A stretch of 64,000 nucleotides of DNA. It comes from Zonotrichia leucophrys gambelii (taxonomy: Eukaryota; Chordata; Aves; Passeriformes; Passerellidae). The stretch lies in assembly GCF_028769735.1 (NCBI RefSeq), contig NC_088179.1, positions 5,464,001-5,528,000 on the forward strand, read 5' to 3'. Position 1 is the stretch's first letter. Each line of letters opens with the position of its first letter. Shown here in pieces: positions 11,477 through 21,410 of the stretch. The notes under the pieces were generated by a model, which worked only from the letters and a program-made list of their open reading frames with translations, did no database searches and was not told where the DNA came from. Made by a program: the position numbers and the translations under genes.

Positions 11477-12230
11477 ATCTCGGGGCAGCAATTACCAACA
11501 GCAGCCTGAGACTGAGGGAAAATGTTCCTGCAGAAAGGGTGAGGCAGGAGTGACTCCCGCCTATCCCTGGAGTCTGTCAGCCACATCAAAGCAAAGCACA
11601 GTGGGAATCTGCTGTGTCCTCCCAGCAGGGAAGAGCAGGTTTTGCTCATGCCTTTGGTTTCATGACATGCAATAAGTAGACTTTCTTCCAGTAAAAGAGA
11701 AAGAGGAACTTCTTCAGGAAAAAAAAAAATCCCTCAGATTCCCAAAAGCTGGGACTAAGCAGCAAAAGAAGCTCTTGAATGAGCCTGCTTCTGATGCTGG
11801 GTCAGGAGGCATGAAGGAGCTCTTGGATTTCAAACTGCAGAGCAGCAGCTTTGCCAAGATCAGCCTTTGCCTGCAGGGCTTGGATGGGGGCCAGCCCTGG
11901 ACTCCTGCTGCCTCCTGGCTCAGGGGCCTCCAGGGACAGATTGGGAGGATTTCAGGAGTGGCTGCTGATAACACAGGGTCTGAGGCAGCTCAAATCAGTC
12001 ACCTTGAAAATCAGGGACTTTCATGTCATTTCCAGTTGGACCATTAAGTATCACAGCCCATAAAACCATTCACCCTCTTCTGCTGTGGCTTCCTCATCCA
12101 GCCTCCCCCTCTCTGTCAGGATAAACTGCTCCATCCCACAAGGATTGCCTCAGGTACCATGGATTTCAGCCACATACATTATTTTTATCTCTCACGCTAT
12201 TTTGCTTGGCTTTTGAACACCCAGGATCAC
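11477..12230. other. Unique noncoding stretch
   Basis: No gene or repeat family recognised. A 10-A run lies near 11721. Two overlapping plus-strand frames at 11775-12063 contradict each other and show no domain. Confidence 0.4.
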
Positions 12231-12477
12231 TCCTGTATCTGTAATTTTAACAGTGAGGACAATGAAATAGGGGTTTTTCTTTCACTTGTGGGTCTCTGTT
12301 TGCTGCTGGGAATTAAATCAGGCCTTGCTGGGGCACAACAATGGGAATTCTTTGGCTTTCCTGCTGAAATGCAGTGATCCCTTCACCTGTAGGAGAATAT
12401 TTCTGTAGCATCATCATAAAAATTCTACTATCCCTTCCCTATCCCAGATAATTATTTGGTGCTGCTGTTTCTGTGCA
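12231..12477. repeat. 250-bp duplicated segment, copy 1
   Basis: It matches 18113-18363 in the same orientation, with about 15 differences over some 250 bp (about 94% identity, counted by eye). It runs from 'TCCTGTATCTGTAATT' to 'GCTGTTTCTGTGCA'. Flanks are unrelated. I see no LTR-type TG...CA ends and no terminal inverted repeats. It is either a local duplication or an unrecognised interspersed family. Confidence 0.9.
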
Positions 12478-13795
12478 CCCCTTTTGCTGCAGACATTATT
12501 TTATGAGAAAAGTAGATATTATTAAGTTTAACAAACAGTATTTTAAGGGATCAACCCACTCAGTTCTGGCTTTCCATACAAAGCATAAGTGGAGCTGCCA
12601 GGACTTAAGCAGACAGGCACAAAATTTCCTTTATTATTGAAAATCTTACTTCCAGGGCACCAAAAGGGTTTGCCATCAGTGGTGGACTGGTTTAAGCTCC
12701 TGTCTTTTCCCAACTGTCCTACCAAAATGAGTTTTACTGAAAAACAAATGAAAATGGAGAAATTTTAGGAATGGAAAGTGCTGGGATTTTTTTAATGGGG
12801 AGAACACTTTGGAGGTGCCTTGAATTTTGATGGGAAATGCAGGCATAGTTTTGTGAGGGGTGCAGCTGGAATGTCACAGTGGGAAATGTCACATAGCCAT
12901 GGATTGGTGCAGGACAAGCCTGAGCTTCCATCAGCTTCCATCAGGAATTCAGCTTGTGGGCCCTTCCAGCCCTGCTCCAAGGGCAAGGTGGGATGAGGAG
13001 CAGCCAGGCAGTCCCCAGGATGTTGAAGAGCCATTTCCCACACATCCTGTTCACCCTGGCTCTCCAGACACATTCCCAAAGGAGATGGAGGGGATATGGG
13101 ATGTTTCTCCCGCGGCTGGCAGGGAATCCCAATACCTGGATGAAGCTGGGGAAGAGAGATGGAGGGAGCAGAAATCAGAGCCACTGATGTTAGCTGGTGA
13201 TGAGAGAGATAAAGACATAAGCTTGGAGCAATCCCATTGCCCACAGGGGGAACAAAATGGATTTTTGCCAGCTCTTGCTCCATCCCATAAGGGAAACAGG
13301 TCTGTTTGCAAAGGAAAAAGGGAGGTGAGGGATGAGTTCCCACAGTGTGGAAATTGGGCTGAGCAGAGGGGGGATCACAGCAGTGCCCTATGAAGCTGTC
13401 AGCCATGTGGTCATTAGAGGTGGCTGCTGTCCCCTGGTGTCACCAGGGCTGCTGGAGCAGTGGAGCAGGAGGGCCCCAGGGGTTCCTGGCAGCCCTTCAA
13501 AGCTGCAGCCCTGAGCTGTGCCCTCAGGCAGCCCTGGTAGGGACAGGGACAGCAGATAAAGGAGCACAGAGCTGCTCTAATGCTGCTCTGCACATCCTGC
13601 CTGCAATGGGGAGAGCTGGGGGTGCACTCAGCGGATCCTGATCCCTCTGCTGTTCCCTGACCTGGCTGGAGCAGCTTCTGCCCTGGCCCTGCCTCCTGGG
13701 TGTCCTGGACATCCCCTGTCCCCACCAGAAGCTGCTGCTGCTGCTTTAGTCCTGCTGGCAGCACCATGGTCCTGCTGCTGGGAGACTGGGAACTG
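12478..13795. other. Unique noncoding stretch
   Basis: No known repeat. Positions 12792-13406 are open in a 204-aa minus frame and a 177-aa plus frame at once. They share neither start context nor splice signals and have no recognisable domain, so neither is called a gene. Confidence 0.45.
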
Positions 13796-13796
13796 T

Positions 13797-14216
13797 GAAA
13801 TCACAGACTGCTCTGGGTTGGAAGGAACATTAGAGGTCATATTTCCTTGGGCAGGGACACCTTCCTCTGTCCCAGGGTGCTCCAAGCCCCATCCAAACTG
13901 GCCTTGGACACTGCCAGGGATGCAGGGGCAGACACAGCTGCTCTGGGCACCCTGTGCCAGGGCCTCAGCACCCTCACAGGGAGGAATTCCCTCCCAACAT
14001 CCCATCTAACCCTGCCCTCTGGCAGTGTGCAGCCATCCCCTGTGTCCTGTCCCTCCATCCTTTGTCCCCAGTCCCTCTCCAGCTCTCCTGGAGCCCCTTT
14101 AGGCACTGCAAGGGGTTCTAAGGTGTCCCTGAAACTTTCCCTTCTCCAGGTGAGCACCCCCAGCTCTCCAGGCTTTTCTCCAGAGCAGAGGAGATCCAGC
14201 CCTCAGAGCATCTTTG
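13797..14216 (-). mobile_element. CR1 LINE fragment, about 420 bp
   Basis: One of the longest copies in the window. It runs from the 3' end through the 'GGCCTCAGCACCCTCACAGGGAGGAATTCC' region, the 'CTCTCCTGGAGCCCC' block and 'CTTCTCCAGGTGAGCACCCCCAGC'. The minus-strand frame keeps the CR1 ORF2 tail VRVLRPWHRVPRAAV, but the copy is interrupted and truncated upstream. Confidence 0.95.
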
Positions 14217-15112
14217 TGACTTTTTGAGCAGCTCCAAGTCCTTCTTTTTCCTGATGTCCTTTCATACTCAATCCCTGCTGATAATTTTTAAAATAACAAA
14301 AGAATTACCTACACTTGTAAAAGCACACCAGAGACAAAGTGTAAAGCAGAGAGAGTGGGGATGTCTGGGGTTGCATCTCCCCTGCTGGACCCAGGATGGA
14401 TTTTCCTGGGCTGCTAGATTTCCAGGAGGTTGTGATTGAAGGATTGGCTTCAGGTTGTTATGTGGTGCCCAGCAAGGCTGGGTGTGGGATGGGGACTGGT
14501 CCATCCTGCTGGAAGCGTTCTCCCACCCTCTCATCCACATCACAGATGCTTTAAAAGCAAAAGGTTGCATCAGTGTAGGGAGGACACGTGGGAAATGCAC
14601 AATTCCAACTGCAGCCCTGATCTCAGGCTGGACTGGGAGGCTGACAGTAAAACAGGGGCTGAGATCACCCGGTTATCCTTAAAAACCAGCTCAGGCAGCC
14701 CCTGCTTGGCACTGGTCAGCATCAGAGTGAGCTGCAAAATTTGAAATGCAGGAGAAGGGAAAAATTCTACAGGTAGGGGGAAATTCTTTTCACTAAAACA
14801 GAAAAACCTGCCGAAAAAAAGGAAAAATATAAGGAAAAAAAAAAAAAAGCAGCTGTTCTTTTTTCAGTCTATCTCTAGCCCAAGGTCTTGCCGAGGGGAT
14901 GGAAAACCATTTCAAAAGGTGGAAGAAAAAGTGTTCCTTTCATCAAGGATGGTAACAGAGCAGGCTGCAAACTCAGAGCATGTGTTTTGTTTGATATTAA
15001 AGCACATTTGGGGCAGAAGAGACTTTCCTGAGAGAATGTGGAGCACTTTAATGAAGGAATGTTTGCTCCAGCAGGGAGGAGATTCTCCCAGGGCTGCAGG
15101 ATGGGGGCACTG
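14217..15112. other. Unique noncoding stretch
   Basis: Nothing identified as a gene. It contains A-rich tracts at 14815-14848 and an AT-rich piece near 14275-14345. Confidence 0.4.
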
Positions 15113-15205
15113 GGACCTCCAGGGATGGGGCAGCCACAGCTTCTCTGTGCCCAGGGAGGAATTTCTTCCCAATAACCCATCTAAACTGAGCCCCTTTCAG
15201 CTGTT
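15113..15205 (-). mobile_element. Short internal CR1 LINE fragment
   Basis: Matches only the stretch 'TCCAGGGATGGGGCAGCCACAGC' to 'AATTTCTTCCCAATAACCCATC'. Both the 3' terminus and the upstream part are missing. An internal deletion removes the block that normally follows 'TTCTCTG'. Confidence 0.85.
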
Positions 15206-15647
15206 TCTAATTTAGTGCGTGGACTTAGAAAGCATGACCAAAATGACAGAAAAAAATCCCAAAGCAAAGAAGTTGCAGCACTCAGTAATTACCTTTATTT
15301 CTTTTTTCCTTTATCTTTTTTTCCCAGCTTCTCTCCTTGATTTTCTGATTTGACTGGAGATATCTGAACTATTGGGAGCAGCACTGTGATTTTTTTTCCC
15401 ACTCTTTTTTCCCCTGAGGTGCTGCTTGTCTCTTTGCCCAGTGATGTTAATGGATTGCTCTCCACCCTTTGGATGCAGCGTGGAAGCTGTAGGAGCTCTT
15501 GGCAGGGATAATTTATTTCAAGGATAGCCCTGAACCCCAGAATGAGAAAATCTGAGCTCCAAAATGATGGCCTGAGTAAAATTGCAGCTGTAATGCCAAG
15601 CTTGCTTCTCTCCCCACACCCTCCACCCTGATAGATGTGCTGGGTCA

Positions 15648-15713
15648 ATGGAATATTATCCCTTAAAATGGAATATTATCCCTTAAAAAATTCATGTGGC
15701 ATTTCATGTGGCA
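15648..15713. repeat. Two adjacent short tandem duplications
   Basis: A 20-bp unit ATGGAATATTATCCCTTAAA is repeated exactly (15648-15667, 15668-15687). Just downstream, TTCATGTGGCA occurs twice (15691-15701, 15703-15713). Exact identity suggests recent slippage. Confidence 0.95.
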
Positions 15714-16956
15714 CCACTTTGAAATCTTTCTGGGCAAGGAATGGGGACACTCATGAGATTTGGCTCATCCTGTCCAAAATTCCTGCTACCAGGGTAGCTC
15801 CTCTGGTATTTTAGGAAATTTTGCCATGGATCCCTGGAAGAGGAGCCCATTGCCAAACAAGGCACGAGGCCTCTGCCATGGAGAATCAAGGGAGCAATCC
15901 TACACTTTCCATGCCAGGTTTTTTATATGGAAGTGCTGCTGCCCAGACCTTCCCACCCCACTCTGTACAGGGCAGAGGCACCATGGGCTGGAGGCACAGA
16001 GACACCTGGGGCTGGAATGTGATTTGTGGGGGATCTGGAGATGTGGTTTTGCACCTCAAGTAATTTTTGATGCCAGTTATACCACTCTGAAGTGGAACAG
16101 CTTCTCTCATGCCCGGGGATCCTTGCACTTCCATGGATGAGTGTAAACCCTTCCCTGAATGGGAGCAAGTCTGGAGCTGTTCCTGGATTTCCTGCTGGAG
16201 GAAACCCCGCTGCCTACTGATGTGATTAATGGTGCTAAGCCCTGGATTTGAGGAACAGCTGTTGCCATGATCAGACCTCCAAATGAGGTGCCAAAGAGCA
16301 ACCAAGCAGGGAAGCCCCCAGATCCGGGGAGCACTGGAAACAGGGAATGGTTCCTGTTGTGCTGCCCCAGGGTGTAAATCCAGAAAGACTCTTCATCCAA
16401 ATTCCTCCCTGGCACAGCATTTCCTGGGAAGCTGTGCACAACCAAAGGTGTTCAGCAGAAAAACCCAGCTGTTGTTGCTGCTCCTGGATGGGAATGCTGT
16501 GAGCTGTCATCTTGGCTTTCTCTCTTTTATTATTTAAAAGACAGAGAACAAATAAGAGAAAATGAACTGCAAATAATGACTAACAGCACTTCCAGCCCAA
16601 ATATTTGCTCGCATAATCATGCGGAAACTTTGAAGCCTTGCGGAGGATTCCGGCGCTGTTCCTGATCCAGCTTTGGCACAAACACAGTCGGGATGCTCCT
16701 CTCCCAGTGTCAGTGCTGGGCACTGAGAGCTGTACTCAGGGCTTCCCATCCCGTCCTGGTCCTCAGAGAATTGGGGTGACAGAAAAGTTGTGGAAACCCA
16801 AGGTGTGGTAGTGAATATCCTCTCGGGATCTTCCTGCAGCCCCAGGCGGTTGTGTCCCTCTTGGACATATTTTCAGCATCTCTGCTGTCAAACAGGGCTG
16901 CTTGGGTGTGTTTGGGGTCTTCAAGTTTGAGATTAAACCAACCTTACCCAACCCAT

Positions 16957-16999
16957 TCTTTCTTTTTTTTTTTTTTTTTTTCTTTTCTTTTTTCCTTCC
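16957..16999. repeat. Poly-T / pyrimidine tract
   Basis: A T-rich run with single C interruptions, including about 18 uninterrupted Ts. No adjoining retrocopied gene was recognised. Confidence 0.9.
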
Positions 17000-17293
17000 C
17001 AGTTTGAACGCTGGAAGCTGACCCTGATTTTCTCCCAGCCATGAAGGATTGAGCAGAAATGTTCTGGTCACTTGGCTTTGCCAGCAAAGCAGCTCAAAAT
17101 CTCTGACATCCTTGCTGTGCCAGCTGTTTTAGAACCCCCTGGAAGCACAGGGGCTGTAGCCCATGGTTAGGGGAGGTCTCAGATGGAGATGTTGCAGCCA
17201 GATCCATAACTTGGTCTGAGATTCCAAATGTTTGACCTTGGAATTCAGGAGACCAGAGGAGCCTCCCAAGGCTGAACTGGTGTTTTAAGCACT

Positions 17294-17410
17294 GTAGAAT
17301 TACAGAATATCCCAAGCTGGACCTGCAAGGATCATCAGATCCAACTCCTGACCCTGCACAGACATCCCACCCATCCCACCCTGTGGCTGAGAGCATTATT
17401 GCCCAAATAT
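17294..17410 (-). mobile_element. CR1 LINE fragment (CTGCACAGACA-type subfamily)
   Basis: Contains 'AGAATTACAGAATATCCCAAGC', 'GGATCATCAGATCCAACTCC' and 'CCTGCACAGACATCCCACCC', the same variant as the 3.03-kb copy. Degraded beyond 'GAGAGCATTATTGCCCAAA'. Confidence 0.9.
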
Positions 17411-18112
17411 TCCTTTTCCAGTGCCCAACATCCTCCCAGAGCTCATTCTGAACTTCCAAGAGGGCCAAGCCTCAAGCAGAAGCGTTAGTGTCCCTTTCCA
17501 CTGAATATAATTAATGATTTCACTCCTTGTAATTAAGGAAGGGCAATTAAGAGTGATACAAGAAGCAAGGCAGCATTTGGCATTTCCAGAAAAACATAAA
17601 CCTGCGATTTGGGCTTTAATTCCAGCAGTGGCCAGACCTTTCATGGCCATTAAAATATCAGGAGATCCTGTCGAAATGCTGGGTGCTGGTGATTTATGAT
17701 CAAATCTAACACGCAGGTAGCAGGTGGCATTTCCACAGTTCCTGCAGGGAATTTATCCCAAAACGTCAAATTAGATTATCTGTCTCCTTCCATTGGAGAA
17801 AAATGTGTGAGAAAAGCACTGGCGGAAGAAGAGGAAGGAGGGGGAGAATGTTTGCTCTATTTTAAAATTATTATTTCAGCTTACAAGTGTTGAGGTGGCT
17901 GCAAAAATTCAGAGGTGTAAAAACCCAGAGTAACAGGGAAATGTCACTTTCTCCTTGTTGGCACCATTTTCTCTCTGTCTCCCAACTTCTGCCCGTTGGA
18001 GAACATACTTAGTAGACAAAATTCTTGAAACCTGTAAAAGATTAGGAAGAATTTTTGGGTTTTTTTTTTTCCATTATGTAGTTTTGGAATGAGAAAAATC
18101 CTGATATGTTAT
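17411..18112. other. Unique, AT-rich noncoding stretch
   Basis: Positions 17500-17880 carry several TAATTA/AATTAA cores ('ATATAATTAATGATTTC', 'CTTGTAATTAAGG', 'GGGCAATTAAGAG'), giving the appearance of a conserved noncoding element. No coding signal. Confidence 0.4.
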
Positions 18113-18363
18113 TCCTGTATCTGTAATTCTAACAGTGAGGACAATTAAATAAGGGATTTTTCTTTCACTTGTGGGTCTCTGTTTGCTGCTGGGAATTAAA
18201 CCAGGCCTTGCTGGGGCACAACAATGGGAATTCTTTGACTTTCCTGTTGAAATGCAGTGATTCCCTTCACCTGTAGGAGAATATTTCTGCAGCATCATCA
18301 AAAAAATTCCCTACTATTCCTTCCCTATCCCAGATAATTATTTGGTGATGCTGTTTCTGTGCA
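18113..18363. repeat. 250-bp duplicated segment, copy 2
   Basis: Direct-orientation partner of 12231-12477, 5.88 kb downstream. Differences are mostly single substitutions, plus a few small indels around 'CATCATCAAAAAAATTCCC'. Unique sequence resumes immediately on both sides. Confidence 0.9.
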
Positions 18364-19859
18364 AATTAATACTTACAAATAAATAAATGCATCATGATTG
18401 TGATTTTCTTTCCCCACTGATATTTTTCCTCAAAAGACATGAAGCCATTACCTGTCCTGACTTTACAGATTTGGAAACCTCGCCTTCAGCTTTATTGCCA
18501 AATCCACTTGGAAATTGATGGGATGTAGAGTAAACCCAGCAATTCCCACTCCCACAAAGGATGAACTCTGCTAGCTAGGATCCTGATGATGACAATGATT
18601 GATTGATTGATTGTTACTTATTATTATTGCACTGATGCTGGTGGTACCCTTAGGTTGGGGAAAGCTTTTTCTTTTATTTCCCCCACCAGTCCTAATAAAT
18701 TATTTTCATTGCTGTAGGGTCATCCCAACATAGCTGTGCTGACGTGCTGCTGTCCTGGCCTTTCTCCAGCATTCCCAGGAGGATTGTTGGTGTTTATATC
18801 TTCCTACCACCTCTGTTCCTTGGAGCAGAGGATGGTTTATCTCCTCTTTTAAAGAGCTTTGCCATATTCCAGCCCTTCCCTAAATCTCTGGTGCCTGTTA
18901 ATGAGATTTGTTCTGTGTTGGAGCTGAGCTGACAGATGGGCAAGGACAATTTCCTGGAGTTTGGGATAGCTGGAGTGGGGGGAATAATTCTTGTGGCACC
19001 ATTTCTGCTTGGTGAGCATTTTTAGAGCATCTCTAGAAGTGCCAACCTCTTTTTCCTCTTGTTTTTCCCTTGTAAATCCTGCCTGAGGAGAGATTTCAGC
19101 TCCAACTTTCAGCTTCCTTTGACCTGAGCAGCTTGGGGCAAACCTGGGATCAAACCCAGGAAGTGAAATGGGTTTATTACCAAAATAAATTTAATTGAGA
19201 GGTTTTGGTGACAATAACCAAGTACTTTGCAAAGTGATTGTGCCTGATAGCAAGGTGGCTCCAGCTGAAGGTTTTGAGGACAAACCTGAGAAATATGGCA
19301 GAGTTTCACCACCAGGTCCCTCTCAGCTTGTTCCAGAGGTGGAACAGATCCACCCAGCCTGGAAAATGCCATCAGCAAAGCAGGGCTTTCTTTGAGTTTT
19401 GCATCTCCCTTAAGGAAGGAGGGAGGTTTCCAATGACTTCCCAAACTTGTCCAGGTGAAGCTTTCCATCTTCAGACACTCTGTTGCATCATGAGACATCC
19501 AGAGGTGGTTTGGCTTCCAAGCCAACTTTTCCTTTGGTCACCCTGGCCCAAGAAGAGGAGTTTTCTTTAACTGCCCATCCAGTTTAGTTCTGGTTTTGAC
19601 AACTGCCACTTGTCTAATTTAACTGACCTCCTGCTCTGCCGTGCCTGGAGGGTCATGGTGGGGCGTGAGTGGTGTGTCAGCTGGGACACATTCCATTTCC
19701 TAGGGACATCCCAGGAATGGGCTCATCCTGGCAAAAAGAGCCATGAGCAAGTACCCAAACCATCAGGAGCCTCATGAACAGTGGGGTTACACCTCAGGGG
19801 CCTGGATGTGAGTCAGGTGATCCCTCCCTTCCTCCCCTTCCATCTTTCCATCTTCTCCT
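18364..19859. other. Unique noncoding stretch
   Basis: No gene identified. A (GATT)4 run lies at 18597-18614. A 138-aa minus frame (19109-19525) is open but has no recognisable domain, and an alternative plus frame covers the same bases. Confidence 0.4.
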
Positions 19860-20130
19860 TGCCTCCCACCCCACGCCACTTCCCTCGCCTCCCTCGTTCC
19901 GCAGTGAATTCGCGCTTTTGCAGGAGCCTTTCATCACTGCCACTTTTCCCGCTGGCCCCTGATCTGTGTGAAGGAACGAGGATGTCACTTGTTGGGGGCT
20001 GGGGAGGGGACCCTGGTGGCAGATGGCAGCAGGGCTGAGCAGGGGCTCATCCATCACCGGCATGACGGAGCGGGGCGGCCGCTGCCGCTTCCCGAAGGAT
20101 CGGCATTCCAAGGGTGAGCCCAACCAGGTA
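19860..20130. other. CpG-rich patch
   Basis: About 15 CpGs in some 230 bp, concentrated in 'GACGGAGCGGGGCGGCCGCT', against a CpG-poor background. A short plus-strand frame starts at the ATG at 20062 (MTERGGRCRFPKDRHSKG...) and crosses the donor-like sequence AAGG|GTGAGC at 20111-20118. It could be a small CpG island, a first exon or a conserved element. No protein family is recognised. Confidence 0.4.
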
Positions 20131-21342
20131 ATTGCTGGAGAACAGGAGGCATTTTTCACCACTGACACGGAGGAGGGGGACAGGGCTGGGCTGTGCTAAT
20201 GCCACAGTGAAGGATGAATCCATCATGGGTTCTCCTTTTTTCCTTTTTTTTTTTTATCCATCCTGCTTTGATCGACACTGAATTATTCCCAAATGCCAAG
20301 CATCTGGTGAGTCCACAGCAGAAACCTTCCCAGCTGCTGAGGCGCCGGGAAGCAGCCGGGCTGTGCCAAGATCCTGCTGCTCTTGTCATTGTCATCCCCA
20401 TCACTGAAGTCAAAGGGTCACAAAATTTCCAGCCCCATCTTCCAAGGGGTTGTGGTTTGGGTTGTGGCGCTGCTGCGACATCCCCATGTCCAAGATCCAA
20501 AATGTGCAAACAGAGATGTGGGAAGTGAGGAGCCCATTTCCCACTTTCCAATCCCTACTTCCAGCAGGAACAGATACCTGTGCCAGAGCTTCACTCCTGC
20601 CAGATCCCAGTCAAGAAATGTCTCAAAGAGGCTTCGTGGTTTGGGGACCTCATGCAGGTGGCAGTCCCTGAGGATGGAATTGCAGTGGCATCGCTCCCTG
20701 TCTGCTCCAGGGTTTTTTGGTGCTCACGCTGCTCTGGCTCACTCGAGTTTGTTGTGGTTGTGCTTGGATGCCACCCAGGGCTGTCACTTTGACAAAAATA
20801 ACACCAAAAATGTTTACCAGGCATTAGCTCGTGGGCTCGGTGTAAACTTAGAGGGGACCCCAATGTGAGGAGAGAAAAAAAGAAATTGATCAAGGAGGGG
20901 GAAAAAAAATCATCTGTTCTCCTCTATTTTTAGTTTTAGACATTTGCAGAATCCAGCCAGTTCTGAAGCTGATTTCTAAATTTATTCTGTCCCTTTTTAG
21001 AGAACTTTCTGCATTTTCTCCCCCTAATTTAAGTCTCTTTTCAAGTATTTTTAAAAGTGGCAGTCGAGGCCAACTTTGCCTATTGAAGTTATCTCACATT
21101 TGTCTTTAGGAAAGAGCTAATAAATCAAGGCATTATCATGGGAATTGGCAGGACTATCCAAATCTTTATGCAGCAAAATTCAGTCCTAGGTTTCAGCTGT
21201 GATTTGCAAACAAATCCTAAATGCTGCCATCCACCCCAGAATGCATCCTCTGTTGGGAAGCAGTTCTTGGATGGTGTTGAGCAGGAATTAAAAGACTTTA
21301 ATTCCTCATATCCCCCTGGTCTGCCACAAGTCATTCCCACAG
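20131..21342. other. Unique noncoding stretch
   Basis: No known repeat except a T run near 20244-20256. Plus and minus frames of 100-161 aa overlap at 20214-20893 without recognisable domains. Confidence 0.4.
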
Positions 21343-21410
21343 CATAGAACCATTAAAAGGTTTGGATTGGAAGGGACCTTAAATATCATCTTTTTCTAGC
21401 CCTGTTCCAC
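21343..21410 (-). mobile_element. CR1 LINE fragment, 3' terminal remnant
   Basis: About 65 bp: 'CATAGAACCATTAAAAGGTT' then 'GGATTGGAAGGGACCTTAAA'. The sequence loses similarity at 'TTTTTCTAGCCCTGTTCC'. Confidence 0.85.

Larger units (their letters stand above)
15206..17293. other. Unique noncoding stretch with short tandem and poly-T repeats
   Basis: No gene recognised. Contains the tandem duplication at 15648-15713 and the pyrimidine tract at 16957-16999. Positions 16590-16680 (with 'CTCGCATAATCATGCGG') are CpG-containing and might be conserved. Minus frames such as 15886-16305 (139 aa) lack any recognisable domain. Confidence 0.4.

Noticed and set aside
12792..13406. 204-aa minus and 177-aa plus frames over the same bases
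   Set aside because: Both strands open at once in GC-rich sequence, with no domain and no splice context.
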